A stretch of 64,000 bases of DNA from Brevundimonas fluminis. GTDB lineage: Bacteria > Pseudomonadota > Alphaproteobacteria > Caulobacterales > Caulobacteraceae. The DNA is taken from positions 1 to 64,000 of the forward strand of contig NZ_RQWJ01000006.1 of assembly GCF_003934285.1 (NCBI RefSeq), given 5' to 3'. Below the pieces are notes generated by a model. The model saw only the letters and a program-made list of their open reading frames with translations. It ran no database searches and was not told where the DNA came from. Position numbers and translations under genes: made by a program. Positions 47,187-56,730 of the stretch are shown here, piece after piece (position 1 is the first letter of the stretch; each line of letters begins with the position of its first letter).

Positions 47187-47435
47187 TCAGTTGGCGCTGG
47201 ACTCGAGCCGCCGCCGGGCTTCCTGCGACAGCGCTCCGCACATCTCGGTCATCTGCTGCAGGGCGAAGCGTTCGGCCGCGGCCTCGGTGATCCCGTCCTG
47301 CCATGCGACGAACAGGTCGACGCCCGGCATCTCGCCGTACAGGCCGTTCTCCAGCTCCACCGACACGATCGCCATTTCGCCGGGCCGCATCGTCACGCGG
47401 GTTCGTATCTTCCAGTCTTTATGCGAGTTCGGCAT
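47187..47435 (-). CDS. Small hypothetical protein
   Basis: An 82-residue acidic/amphipathic protein with no signal peptide or membrane segment. It has one Cys and a Glu-rich C-terminal helix (A-A-E-R-F-A-L-Q-Q-M). No family recognised. It sits between the alpha/beta hydrolase and the catabolic operon, 91 bases after the hydrolase stop. Codon use fits coding sequence, but its length leaves some doubt. Confidence 0.55.
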   Translation of the reverse strand: MPNSHKDWKIRTRVTMRPGEMAIVSVELENGLYGEMPGVDLFVAWQDGITEAAAERFALQQMTEMCGALSQEARRRLESSAN

Positions 47436-47525
47436 GGTTCCTTCGCCTGGCGGGTATCCGGGCCTTGGCCCAGGCCCCGAAGCTACGCCCGTCGGCCCCC
47501 TCCGGATGTGCCCGCCCCGCGTCCC

Positions 47526-48854
47526 TCAGCGGACAATGAACCGGCAGGGCTTAAGTCCCAGCGCCTCGCACCGGGCCTGAAAACCGCCCGCGTCCGGCCG
47601 AACCCCCGTTCCGATCCACTCCTCCAGAGCGATCAGCGCCGTCAGATAGGTCGCATCCTCCAGCCTGCTGTGCTGGTCCTCGTCGGTCGTCACCTGCACC
47701 AGCAGGTCGGACTTGCCGGCCGCCCGCACCGTCTCGGCATAGACCGCCTCCGCCGAATGGAAGACCGTGGGATCGTGCAGGGCGTGCACCGTCAGGGTCG
47801 GCGCCAGGATGGCCCCGGTCAGGTCGGCGTCGTGGGCCAGCCTCGCCACCGCCTCGGGGTCCGCCGTGAACCGCTCGACGCCCGCGTTCAGGGCCGCGTC
47901 GTCGTCGGATCCGGAATAGACGCGCGTCGAGTTGTCGAACGGATTGCGCCCGCCCAGCCGCACCTGCACCAGATCCTGGAACAGGAAGGTCGCCCAGGTC
48001 AGGTGCGCGATCAGCTCGTCTTCCTGCAGCCCGGTCACGGCCAGAATCTGCCGCTTCCGCTGCGTCTGCGCCGCCGTCCGGTCCCTTGCCGAAAGGCCGA
48101 TCCCGGTGCAGGCCACCACCCGCCTCCGCAGCTCGGCGCGCGTCATCGCCGCCCCCGCCGGCAGCCCCTGCCAGACCGGATACTGCGGGTCCGACGGCGC
48201 CGGATGGTTGCCGCAGAAATACTGGTACACCGCCCTCAGATCGGCCCGGAACTGATAGGCCCGCGTTCCGCCGTTGACGACGCCGTTGGTCAGGAGCACG
48301 CCGTCGTAGGTCAGGGACCCGTCGGCCTGACGGCCGTACAGCTCGGCCGTCTTGGCCGCGACGTTGCCGCCCCACGATTGCCCGTGCAGCAGCGTCATCG
48401 CCGGCCGCCCATGCAGGCTCCAGAAGACCTTCCGGCTGCGCTCGACGTCCTCGGCCGCGGAGCGCACGCCGTAGCCGGGCCGGCGATAGGTCGAGCCGAT
48501 CCAGGCATAGCCGCGCCGCACCATCACCGCGAACCGGTCCAGATCCTCCAGCCCGTCCTCCGCGGCCGGTTCGCCCGTGCGCGGCCCGCCGTGGGCGTGC
48601 ACGATCAGCCGGCCGTTCCAGTCGACCGGCATGGCGATCACCAGCCAGGCGCCGGCCTCATCCTTCAAGGTGAAGCAGCGCGCCTCGCGGGCGACCGACC
48701 GGGGACAGTCGATGGGGGTGGGGGCGTCGGCCGGAGGGGACGGCGACGCCCCCACGGGCGCGCACGCGCCCAGGACCGCCACGGCGGCGCCCAGGCCGCA
48801 CAGGGCGGCCCGGACTTCCGTCAGGGGCTTCGGATCAGAACGAACGCCGGACAT
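47526..48854 (-). CDS. Alpha/beta hydrolase, probable lipoprotein
   Basis: A 442-residue protein. The hydrophobic N-terminal run ends V-L-G-A-C (C30), a lipobox, suggesting a lipid-anchored periplasmic protein. The nucleophile elbow is G-Q-S-W-G-G and the fold's Asp and His lie near A-L-H-D-P-T and D-Q-H-S. An insert of about 100 residues separates core strands. It overlaps the upstream TonB receptor by 20 bases and is the last gene of the dctA operon, so it may cleave the ligand that the receptor brings in. Confidence 0.88.
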   Translation of the reverse strand: MSGVRSDPKPLTEVRAALCGLGAAVAVLGACAPVGASPSPPADAPTPIDCPRSVAREARCFTLKDEAGAWLVIAMPVDWNGRLIVHAHGGPRTGEPAAEDGLEDLDRFAVMVRRGYAWIGSTYRRPGYGVRSAAEDVERSRKVFWSLHGRPAMTLLHGQSWGGNVAAKTAELYGRQADGSLTYDGVLLTNGVVNGGTRAYQFRADLRAVYQYFCGNHPAPSDPQYPVWQGLPAGAAMTRAELRRRVVACTGIGLSARDRTAAQTQRKRQILAVTGLQEDELIAHLTWATFLFQDLVQVRLGGRNPFDNSTRVYSGSDDDAALNAGVERFTADPEAVARLAHDADLTGAILAPTLTVHALHDPTVFHSAEAVYAETVRAAGKSDLLVQVTTDEDQHSRLEDATYLTALIALEEWIGTGVRPDAGGFQARCEALGLKPCRFIVR

Positions 48855-51800
48855 TGACGTACCAGTAGCGGCCCCACGGCTGGTGCACGGAGCCTCGATA
48901 GCCGCCGTCGGCCAGCGGCGGGCCCTCGTCCGTCAGGTCGCGCACGCCCAGCCGGATCCGGGTGGTGTCGGGGAACTCGTACTGGCCGTACAGATTGTAC
49001 ACCGTCTGCGACTCCACCTGCCACGGCTCTCCGGAGGCGCCCAGCAGCCCCGGCTGCTCGAAGCCGCTGACGTACTGGCCAGAGGCGCCGACGCGCCAGG
49101 ATCCGGCGGTCCAGGTCACGCTGCTCGACACCTTCCACTCCGGCCGGCCGTTCTGGCCGATCAGGTCCGACGGGTCCGGCAGGGTGGTTCCGGCGTTGAT
49201 CTCGCCGTTGGCCCGCGCCTCGAACAGCATGTTCACGATCGGCCCAGGATCACGCGTGAATTCCTCGAGCCTTGTGGCGTTCACGCTGACGTCGAACCCG
49301 CCCAGCGGCGTGTCCTCGATCGACCAGTAGGCGCCCAGGTCGAGGCCCGACACGGTCTGCGGCTGCAGGTTGATGAAGCGGTCGTTGACCGACGTCGCCT
49401 CCCCGACCGGCGTCAGCCCGGTGCCGGCGAACAGCAGCAGGTCGTCCGGCGTCACCGGATCGCGGTTCACCAGCGGATTCTCGCCGCCGTTCACGCGCTC
49501 GTAGTAGTCCAGGGCCAACGCCGTCTGGACGCCCAGCAGGCCGACGATGTCCTCCTGCTCGATCTTCCAGCGGTCGACCGTGAAGGTGAAACTTCCGAAC
49601 TCCGGCGGGATGAACGTCGGCTGGAACACCAGACCATAGGACTGATTCACGCTCGTCTCCGGCTCCAGGTCCGGATTGCCGGCCACCAGCAGAGACAGGC
49701 CCGAGGTGTTGTGCGAGCACTGGCTGAAGTTCGAGATGCGTCCCGCCCTCAGGTCCGCCTCGCAGCGCACGTAGTCCACGCCGCTGGCCAGACGCGCGTA
49801 CTGGGTGGCGTTGGTCTGTTCCAGGTTCGGGGCGCGGAAGCCCTCCGAATAGGAGGCCCGCACCCGCACCCCGTCGACCACGTCCCACGCCATGGCGATC
49901 TTCGGGCTCGTGACCGAGCCGAAGTCCGAATAGTGCTCCAGCCGCCCCGCGACCTGCACGTCCAGGGAATGGATCAGGGGCACGCCCATCTCCGGCGACA
50001 CCAGCGGCACGGCGAACTCGACGTAGGCCGAGCCCACGGTGCGGCTTCCCTCCGTGTCCGGGTTCGGGCTGACCGCCGCCACATTCGACAGGTTGGTCGC
50101 GCCCGTCACCATGTCGGTGAAGGTGAAGGTGCCGTCGAGGTTCTCGTCGCGGTCGTCGCTCTGGGTCTCGCGGCGAACCTCCAGACCGAAGGCCATGCCC
50201 ACGGGGCCGGCCGGCAGCTGGAACATGTCGGCCCGCGACAGCTTGAAGTCCGCCATCGTCAACGTCGTGCGTGAGATCCGCTTCAGGTCGAAGGTCACGG
50301 CGTCGATGGCCGCCTGCGAGCTGGGGTTGCAGTCGCCCCAGCTGGTGGTGTCCACGCAGCCGCCGCCGAACGGGTTGTAGGCGTCGGGGGTCGACAGGGC
50401 CAGCTGCTGCTGCAGCAGGGTCATGTTGACGTTAGGCGACGTGTCCTCGGCCTCGGCCTCGGAATACAACAGCGCCGTCTCCCAGTCGTAGCTGCCCCAT
50501 TCGCCGCGCAATCCGCCGAGGAAGCGCGACTGATAGTTCTCGACCTTCACCTCCTGGAAGCCGGCGTCGACGTAGCGATAGTTGGTCATCAGCACGGGCA
50601 GACCGCCGGCCGGCACGCCCGTCAGGCCCGGCAGCCGGTTCGGGTTGGCGCTCCCGTCTGCGAAGGTCACCGGCCCGAACGGGTTCCAGTAGTTGCTGGC
50701 CGGGATCCAGATCTGGTTGAGGTTCACCACCGGCGGCTGCACCGCGCGGCTCTCGGCCGCGTAGAAGCCGACCTCGCTGAACGCCTCGACCCCGCCGTCC
50801 AGCTCATAGGTCCCGGTGAAGTAGACGTTCAGCCGCTCCACCGTCGGCCGCACCGTCGTGCCGAAGCGCGTGTCGTAGCGCATCTCGCGATTGACGGTGT
50901 TGAAGTTGTGGTTGCCGCTGGAGATGCACACCCCGCCGCCCACGTTCACGCCGCAGCCGAAGGCCGACGGCTGGAAGCGGAACTGGCCCGAGCTGTTGGT
51001 CACCGCCGTGCCGTTCGAGCGGATGGTCGGCCGGGCGCCGACGCTCAGACGCGCCCACGGCGTGTTCGACGAACGGCCGTCCAGCGCGGTCACACCGGCG
51101 AAATCGGGATACTCCGCGAACAGACCGCGCAGATCGTCGCTCTGCGTGAACTCCTGGTCCGACGCCAGCAGCGCCGTGCGGTCGGTGTAGTTGACGAATA
51201 CCGACAGATTGCCCCGGTCGAAATTCTTTCCCGCGAACAGGTTGACGTCCAGCTCCCCCATGCTGGTGCCTTCGGCTCCGCCGTACCGCGCGCTGATGGT
51301 CAGGCCTTCGTAGTTGTCGCGCAGCACGGTGTTGACCACGCCCGCCACGGCGTCGGCGCCGTAGATGGCCGCCGCGCCGTCCAGCAGGATCTCGGTCCGG
51401 CGCAGGCCGGCCACGGGAATGGCGTTGGAGTTGTAGCTCAGCACCGGCACCGTGCCGGTGTCCGAAGTGCCCTGGCTGGTCGGGTGCTGCACCACCCGAC
51501 GGCCGTTCAGAAGGACCAGGGTGTTGCCGACCCCGAGCGAGCGCAGGTTGACCGAGTTCACGTCGCCCCGGGCCGCGTTCGAGGTCTGCGGGTTGTTGGA
51601 GCTGTCGAACAGCACGTCGCCCATCTGAGGGATCGTGCGCATCAGCTCGTCTCCCGAAACCGCGCCCGTGGCGTCGACCTGGGCCTCGTCCACGACCACG
51701 ACGGGCAGGGCCGCCGTCGTGCGGGCGCCGCGGATGTTGGAACCGACCACGACGATGTCGTCGACCTCGGTGACCTCGGGGTCCTGCGCGCCGGGCGCGG

Positions 51801-51888
51801 CGTCCTGGGCCATGGCGGCCCCGGCGAAGGCCAGCGCCGCCGTCATGGCCGCGCCGCCCAGCAGGCGATTGCGTCGCGTATGTCTCAT
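48835..51888 (-). CDS. Large TonB-dependent receptor
   Basis: A 1017-residue receptor, ATG at 51888 preceded by GGGAGGAAG. Signal peptide 1-27, TonB box D-D-I-V-V-V-G-S-N-I-R-G (43-54), plug domain to about 180, a long barrel with several conserved aromatic strands, and a terminal Phe (R-R-S-F). The type is common in Caulobacterales and sphingomonads for oligopeptide or oligosaccharide ligands. It lies 36 bases downstream of dctA and overlaps the hydrolase, so uptake, cleavage and inner-membrane transport are co-transcribed. Confidence 0.94.
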   Translation of the reverse strand: MRHTRRNRLLGGAAMTAALAFAGAAMAQDAAPGAQDPEVTEVDDIVVVGSNIRGARTTAALPVVVVDEAQVDATGAVSGDELMRTIPQMGDVLFDSSNNPQTSNAARGDVNSVNLRSLGVGNTLVLLNGRRVVQHPTSQGTSDTGTVPVLSYNSNAIPVAGLRRTEILLDGAAAIYGADAVAGVVNTVLRDNYEGLTISARYGGAEGTSMGELDVNLFAGKNFDRGNLSVFVNYTDRTALLASDQEFTQSDDLRGLFAEYPDFAGVTALDGRSSNTPWARLSVGARPTIRSNGTAVTNSSGQFRFQPSAFGCGVNVGGGVCISSGNHNFNTVNREMRYDTRFGTTVRPTVERLNVYFTGTYELDGGVEAFSEVGFYAAESRAVQPPVVNLNQIWIPASNYWNPFGPVTFADGSANPNRLPGLTGVPAGGLPVLMTNYRYVDAGFQEVKVENYQSRFLGGLRGEWGSYDWETALLYSEAEAEDTSPNVNMTLLQQQLALSTPDAYNPFGGGCVDTTSWGDCNPSSQAAIDAVTFDLKRISRTTLTMADFKLSRADMFQLPAGPVGMAFGLEVRRETQSDDRDENLDGTFTFTDMVTGATNLSNVAAVSPNPDTEGSRTVGSAYVEFAVPLVSPEMGVPLIHSLDVQVAGRLEHYSDFGSVTSPKIAMAWDVVDGVRVRASYSEGFRAPNLEQTNATQYARLASGVDYVRCEADLRAGRISNFSQCSHNTSGLSLLVAGNPDLEPETSVNQSYGLVFQPTFIPPEFGSFTFTVDRWKIEQEDIVGLLGVQTALALDYYERVNGGENPLVNRDPVTPDDLLLFAGTGLTPVGEATSVNDRFINLQPQTVSGLDLGAYWSIEDTPLGGFDVSVNATRLEEFTRDPGPIVNMLFEARANGEINAGTTLPDPSDLIGQNGRPEWKVSSSVTWTAGSWRVGASGQYVSGFEQPGLLGASGEPWQVESQTVYNLYGQYEFPDTTRIRLGVRDLTDEGPPLADGGYRGSVHQPWGRYWYVNVRRSF

Positions 51889-51924
51889 CGTCTTCCTCCC
51901 CGAAGCCTCGTGTGTCAGCCGCAC

Positions 51925-53283
51925 TCAGTCGGCCGTCAGAACCTTGTCGTCGCCCGGACCGGCCGCCGGATCGGGCCGCGCGGCCAGACCCTTCGGCTTC
52001 GCCGCCAGCGCCGAGCGCATGGCCGACTCGTCCAGCTCGCCCTCCCAGCGCGCGACCACCAAGGTGGCCACGGCGTTGCCCGTGAAGTTGGTCAGGGCCC
52101 GGCACTCGCTCATGAAGCGGTCGATGCCGAGGATCAGCGCCATGCCCGCGACGGGCACGTCGGGCACCACCGCCAGCGTCGCCGCCAGGGTGATGAAGCC
52201 CGCGCCCGTGATCCCCGCCGCGCCCTTGGAGCTCAGCATGGCGACCAGCAGCAAGGTGATCTGCTGCCACAGCGTCAGCTCGATGTTCATCGCCTGGGCG
52301 ATGAACAGGGCCGCCATGGTCATGTAGATGTTGGTGCCGTCCAGATTGAACGAGTAGCCGGTGGGCACGACCAGGCCGACGACCGACTTGGAGGCCCCGG
52401 CGCGTTCCATCTTCTGCATCAGGCTGGGCAGCGCCGCCTCGGACGACGAGGTGCCCAGCACCAGCAGCAGCTCTTCCTTCAGATAGGCGATCAGCCGGAA
52501 GATCGAGAAGCCGTTGGCCCAGGCCACCAGGCCCAGGATGCCCAGCACGAAGATCAGCGAGGTCAGGTAGAAGGTGGCGATCAGCGCCGCCAGATTGGCG
52601 ATGGCCCCGATGCCGTACGCCCCGATGGTGAACGCGAAGGCGCCGAAGGCCCCGACCGGGGCCGCCTTCATCAGGATGGCCACCAGCCGGAACACGACCT
52701 GGCTCAGCGCCTCCAGCGCGCGCTGCACCGGCGCGCCGACATCGCCGACCAGCGCGAGAGCCACGCCGAACAGGATCGCCACGAACAGCGTCTGCAGGAT
52801 GTTGCCCTCGACGAAGGCGCTGACCAGGGTCGTCGGGATGATCCCCAGCAGGAAGCCCTGAATGGTCGTCTCGTGCGCCGCGGCGGCGTAGCCCGCCACT
52901 GCGCCGGCATCCAGCGTCGCCGGATCGATGTTCAGCCCGCGGCCAGGCTGCACCACATTGGCGATGACGAGGCCGACGATCAGCGCCAGCGTCGAGAAGA
53001 ACAGGAAATAGGCGAACGCCTTGGCCGCGACCCGGCCGATGCGCTTCAGGTCGCGCATGCCGGCGATGCCGATGACGATGGTCAGGAAGATCACCGGGGC
53101 GATGATCATCTTCACCAGCTTGATGAAGCCGTCTCCCAGAGGCTTCAGGCTCTCGCCGGTCTCGGGGAAGAAATGCCCGACGAGGCCGCCCGCCACGATG
53201 GCGAACAGCACCCAGAAATAGAGCGTCCTGTAGATCGGCCTGCGCGCGCCGGGCGCGGCTCCGCCGTCGGTGGTGATCAGCAC
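51925..53283 (-). CDS. dctA: Dicarboxylate/amino-acid:cation symporter (DctA-type)
   Basis: A 452-residue protein of the DAACS family, GTG start at 53283 with GGGAGGA upstream. Eight or more membrane segments; the family signature S-S-S-E-A-A-L-P (near 267-274) and the substrate/cation loop [12 protein letters not shown] are intact, as is R-x-x-T-N-F-T-G-N. It should take up succinate, fumarate or malate, or a similar acid. The divergent dctB-dctD pair confirms this. Confidence 0.94.
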   Translation of the reverse strand: MLITTDGGAAPGARRPIYRTLYFWVLFAIVAGGLVGHFFPETGESLKPLGDGFIKLVKMIIAPVIFLTIVIGIAGMRDLKRIGRVAAKAFAYFLFFSTLALIVGLVIANVVQPGRGLNIDPATLDAGAVAGYAAAAHETTIQGFLLGIIPTTLVSAFVEGNILQTLFVAILFGVALALVGDVGAPVQRALEALSQVVFRLVAILMKAAPVGAFGAFAFTIGAYGIGAIANLAALIATFYLTSLIFVLGILGLVAWANGFSIFRLIAYLKEELLLVLGTSSSEAALPSLMQKMERAGASKSVVGLVVPTGYSFNLDGTNIYMTMAALFIAQAMNIELTLWQQITLLLVAMLSSKGAAGITGAGFITLAATLAVVPDVPVAGMALILGIDRFMSECRALTNFTGNAVATLVVARWEGELDESAMRSALAAKPKGLAARPDPAAGPGDDKVLTAD

Positions 53284-53298
53284 GATCCTCTTCCTCCC

Positions 53299-53317
53299 GG
53301 CGGGCTCTCGGCCCGCC
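53299..53317 (-). promoter_or_regulatory. Hairpin next to the dctA ribosome binding site
   Basis: GGCGGGC (53299-53305) and GCCCGCC (53311-53317) pair perfectly around TCTCG. In the dctA message this 7-bp GC stem lies directly before the GGGAGGA site. It has no U-tract, so it is not a terminator; it might affect translation of dctA. Confidence 0.35.
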
Positions 53318-53464
53318 CCTTACGCTCGGCCCCGTCTGACGCGGGATCTCGAAGGGCCAGTTTCGGCGATGACTTGCGCCGGAGCGAAAATTTCCCGCTG
53401 ACGGACCATCCCACGGATTCTGCGAGGAAATCCATCTCACCACGCCCGCCGCAGGCCCGCCGGT

Positions 53465-53514
53465 TGTGCGGAATTCCGCACACAGCCCTCGCCAATCGTG
53501 CGGATTTCCGCCCT
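53465..53514. promoter_or_regulatory. Twin palindromic operators in the dctA/dctB gap
   Basis: TGTGCGGAATTCCGCACA (53465-53482) is a perfect 18-bp palindrome. A second, imperfect copy (53497-53514, GTGCGGATTTCCGC core) lies exactly 32 bases away, close to three helical turns. They sit about 180-230 bases upstream of dctA and 10-60 bases upstream of dctB, so they could be DctD enhancer-like sites and also govern dctB. Confidence 0.6.
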
Positions 53515-53523
53515 AATGCCGCC

Positions 53524-55320
53524 ATGACCCGCCCCCCGCTCAGCCAGACCGCCCAGTGGCGCCTTTTCGCCGCCGCCTGGGTCGTCGTCGCGGTCCTCGC
53601 CGTGGTCGGGGCCGGCTGGCTGGCGCGGCGCGACGCCCGACAATCGGTCGACCGGCAGGCCGCGACCGCCGCCGCCCTCCACGGCGCCGTTCTGCGCAGC
53701 GAACTGGAGCGCGTGCGGGCCGTCCCCTCCGTCCTCGCCGCCGATCCCGATCTCAAGACCCTGGTCATGGTGCCGACCGCCGCGCGCCGCGACGCCGCCA
53801 ACCTGAAGCTGGAGTCCCTTGCCCGCGAGGTGCGCGCCGCCGTCCTCTATGTTCTGGACGCCGACGGCACGGCGCTCGCCTCTTCCAACTGGCGCGAGCC
53901 GATCAGTTTCGTCGGCTCCAACTACCGTTTTCGGCCCTACTACCTGGATGCGGTCCGCGACGGAGAGGCGGCCTTCTTCGCCCTCGGCACCGTCAGCGGC
54001 CGCCCCGGCCTCTACCTCTCGCGCCGCATCGAGGACGCGGCCGGCCGGCTGGTCGGCGTCATCGTCGCCAAGGTCGAGTTCGACGAGCTCGAGGCCATGT
54101 GGCGGCGCGCCGGAGAGCCGACGTGGGTAACGGATTCCTCGGGCGTCGTGCTGATCACCACCGTGCCCGACTGGCGCTTCCGCGCCACCCGCCCGCTGAC
54201 CCCCGAACGTCGCCGCACCCTGGTCGAGGCGCAGACCGCCGGCGCGGACACCGGCGCCTTCCCCTTCGACGTGCCCGCGTCCGGGCTGGTGCGCCCGACG
54301 CGCGACGTCCCGCCCGGCAGCTACGCCCATGCCGCGGAGGCCATTCCCGGCCTGGACTGGACCCTGCACCTGCTGGAGCCCGCGGACCAGACCCTCTCCC
54401 GCGCGGTCGGCGCGGCCCTCGTCCTGGCTGCGCTCGCCACGGCCCTCATGGCCGCTCTCTCCGGCGTCGTCCTGCGTCGTCGCCAGCGCGCCGCCGCCCG
54501 CGCCGTGGAGGAGGAGGAGGCCCGCGCCCGTCTGGAGCAGCTGGTCGGCGAGCGCACCGCCGAGCTCAGCGAGGCCAACGGCCGACTGCGCCGCGAGATC
54601 GACGAGCGCCGGCGGCTCGAACGCGACCGTCAGGACCTCGAGGACAAGCTGGTCCAGGCCAACAAGCTGGCCACGCTGGGGCAGGTCGTCGCCGGCGTGG
54701 CGCACGAGATCAATCAGCCCATGGCCGCCATCCGCACCCATGCCGACGTCGCGGGCCAATACCTGACCCGCGCCGATCCGGACGCGGCGGCCCGCTCGCT
54801 CGACGCCATCGGCCGCCTGACCGAACGCGTCGGAGCGATCACCGAGGAACTGCGCGCCTTCTCCCGTAAGACCCGCTCCGAAGTCGTCGCCGTCGACGTC
54901 GCCCGTGCGGTCGAGGGCGCCCTGCTGCTGGTCTCGCCCCGGCTGCGCGAGCAGGGGGTGGAGGTCCGCCTCGACGTTTCGGCCGGCCTGTCGGTGAAGG
55001 CCGAACGCAACCGCCTCGAACAGGTCGTCCTGAACCTTCTGCAGAACGCGGCCGAGGCGCTGAACGGCCCGGGCCGCATCGAGGTCGTCGCCCGCCCCGA
55101 GGGCCGCAAGGTCGTGCTCCGCGTCGCCGACGACGGCCCCGGCCTGTCGCCGGAGGTGCGCGACCGTCTGTTCACGCCCTTCACCACCGACAAGCCGGAC
55201 GGAGTGGGGCTCGGTCTGGTCATCAGCCGCGACATCGTCGCCGGGTTCGGCGGCGAACTGACCCACGAGGCAACGGCGAAGGGCGCCGCCTTCCGCATCG
55301 TCCTTGCGAGGGCGAAATGA
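53524..55320 (+). CDS. dctB: C4-dicarboxylate sensor histidine kinase
   Basis: A 598-residue membrane kinase. TM1 (about 13-33), a large periplasmic double-PDC sensor (about 40-290) with the G-S-N-Y-R-F-R-P-Y-Y (131-140) pattern typical of DctB ligand pockets, TM2 (about 294-316), a coiled coil, HisKA of the V-A-H-E-I-N-Q-P type (H394), and an HATPase with complete N, G1 and G2 boxes. Its stop overlaps the dctD start (ATGA). Divergent from dctA. Confidence 0.95.
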   Translation: MTRPPLSQTAQWRLFAAAWVVVAVLAVVGAGWLARRDARQSVDRQAATAAALHGAVLRSELERVRAVPSVLAADPDLKTLVMVPTAARRDAANLKLESLAREVRAAVLYVLDADGTALASSNWREPISFVGSNYRFRPYYLDAVRDGEAAFFALGTVSGRPGLYLSRRIEDAAGRLVGVIVAKVEFDELEAMWRRAGEPTWVTDSSGVVLITTVPDWRFRATRPLTPERRRTLVEAQTAGADTGAFPFDVPASGLVRPTRDVPPGSYAHAAEAIPGLDWTLHLLEPADQTLSRAVGAALVLAALATALMAALSGVVLRRRQRAAARAVEEEEARARLEQLVGERTAELSEANGRLRREIDERRRLERDRQDLEDKLVQANKLATLGQVVAGVAHEINQPMAAIRTHADVAGQYLTRADPDAAARSLDAIGRLTERVGAITEELRAFSRKTRSEVVAVDVARAVEGALLLVSPRLREQGVEVRLDVSAGLSVKAERNRLEQVVLNLLQNAAEALNGPGRIEVVARPEGRKVVLRVADDGPGLSPEVRDRLFTPFTTDKPDGVGLGLVISRDIVAGFGGELTHEATAKGAAFRIVLARAK

Positions 55321-56651
55321 GCCGCCGCGTCGCCCTGGTGGAAGACGACGACGCGTTCCGCGCGGCGCTGTCCGAACGCCTGACGCTCGCCGACTTCGAC
55401 GTCGCCGCCTTCCCCTCGGCGGAGGCCGCCCTGAAGGCCCTGAGCGCGGACTACGACGGCGTGGTGGTCAGCGACCTGCGTATGCCCGGGATGGACGGCC
55501 GCCAGTTGGCCGAGCGCCTGTCCGCCCTCGACCCCGACCTGCCCGTCGTCCTCATGACCGGCCACGGCGACGTCGCCGACGCGGTCGAGGCCATGAAGCG
55601 CGGCGCCTACGATTTTCTGACCAAGCCGTTCGCCTCCGAGCGCCTGATCGAGACGCTCGGCCGGGCGCTGGAGAAGCGCGCCCTCGTGCTCGACAACCGT
55701 CGGCTCACGGCGCTCGCCGCCGAGACCGAGGACTCAATCCCCCTCAGCGGAGAGAGCCCCGCCTCCACCACCCTGCGCGCCGCCGTGCGCGAACTGGCCG
55801 CCGCCGAGGTCGACGTGTTGATCGAGGGCGAGACCGGCTCGGGCAAGGAGGCGGTCGCCCGCGCCATCCACGCCGCCGGTCGCCGCCGCCACCGGCCCTT
55901 CGTCGCCGTGCCGTGCGCCGCCCTGCCCGCCGAGGACGCCGAGGCGCGGCTGATGGGACAGGAGTCCAGCGTCGGCTCGGGCCTGCTGCGCCGCCGCGAG
56001 GGCCGCATCGAACAGTCGCATCGGGGCACCCTGTTCCTCGACGAGGTCGACCTTGCGCCTCGCGCCGTTCAACTGCTGCTGCTGCGGGTGCTGGAGGAAC
56101 GCGAGGTGCTGCCGCTGGGCGCCGCCGAACCGCGCGCCCTCGATCTGCGCGTCCTCGCCGCCGCCAAGGGCGATCCCGCCCAGGCCGTCGCGCGCGGCGA
56201 CCTGCGCGAGGACCTGTTCTGGCGCCTGAACGTCGTGCGCCTGCGCGTGCCGCCGCTGCGTGAGCGGCGCGAGGACGTGCCCCTGCTCTTCGCCCGCTTC
56301 CTGTCCCGCGCCGCCGCACGGCTGGAGCGCCCCCTGCCCGCGATCGACGACGCCGTGCGCCGCCGACTGCTGGACCACGACTGGCCCGGCAACCTGCGCG
56401 AGCTTTCGAACTACGCCAACGAGGTGGCGCTGGGCCTGCGCCCGTCACGCACGCCGTCCGGGGACGAGCCCGGTCTGGTCGACCGCGTCGCCCGCTACGA
56501 GGCGGAGCTCATCCGCGAAGCCCTGTCCGCCCATGCCGGCGACATGAAGCGCGTGACCGAGGCCCTGCGCATCCCGCGCAAGACGCTCTACGACAAGATG
56601 GCCCGCCTCGGCATCCAGCCGGCCGAGCACCGCCCCGCCGCGCGGCGCTGA
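55317..56651 (+). CDS. dctD: DctD-like response regulator with degenerate sigma-54 interaction motif
   Basis: A 444-residue NtrC-family protein. Receiver 1-120 (D53, K103), AAA+ domain 135-370 with Walker A G-E-T-G-S-G-K-E (171-178) and Walker B G-T-L-F-L-D-E-V (237-244), and a Fis-type C-terminal HTH (M-K-R-V-T-E-A-L ... T-L-Y-D-K-M). Where the GAFTGA loop belongs, the sequence is E-S-S-V-G-S-G-L (216-223), so both the F and T needed to contact sigma-54 are missing. It may act on an ordinary promoter or as a repressor. I also see no canonical -24/-12 site before dctA. Confidence 0.92.
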   Translation: MSRRVALVEDDDAFRAALSERLTLADFDVAAFPSAEAALKALSADYDGVVVSDLRMPGMDGRQLAERLSALDPDLPVVLMTGHGDVADAVEAMKRGAYDFLTKPFASERLIETLGRALEKRALVLDNRRLTALAAETEDSIPLSGESPASTTLRAAVRELAAAEVDVLIEGETGSGKEAVARAIHAAGRRRHRPFVAVPCAALPAEDAEARLMGQESSVGSGLLRRREGRIEQSHRGTLFLDEVDLAPRAVQLLLLRVLEEREVLPLGAAEPRALDLRVLAAAKGDPAQAVARGDLREDLFWRLNVVRLRVPPLRERREDVPLLFARFLSRAAARLERPLPAIDDAVRRRLLDHDWPGNLRELSNYANEVALGLRPSRTPSGDEPGLVDRVARYEAELIREALSAHAGDMKRVTEALRIPRKTLYDKMARLGIQPAEHRPAARR

Positions 56652-56654
56652 TCC

Positions 56655-56686
56655 TGTCCGGACACGATTCCGGCCACGTCCGGACA
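56655..56686 (+). repeat. Two GTCCGGACA half-palindromes upstream of lepB
   Basis: TGTCCGGACA (56655-56664) is a perfect 10-base palindrome, and CGTCCGGACA (56677-56686) follows 22 bases later, about two helical turns. They lie between the dctD stop and lepB (start 56731), so they are candidate operator sites for lepB or part of dctD's 3' end. Confidence 0.35.
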
Positions 56687-56730
56687 CGGCTTCGCTGGCC
56701 CCCGCATGGGAAGGCGGCTCGACTGTACCC

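Noticed and set aside
53284-53460. Sigma-54 promoter for dctA
   Set aside because: No TGGCAC-N5-TTGC-like sequence was found on the minus strand; relaxed GG/GC matches are too common to count.
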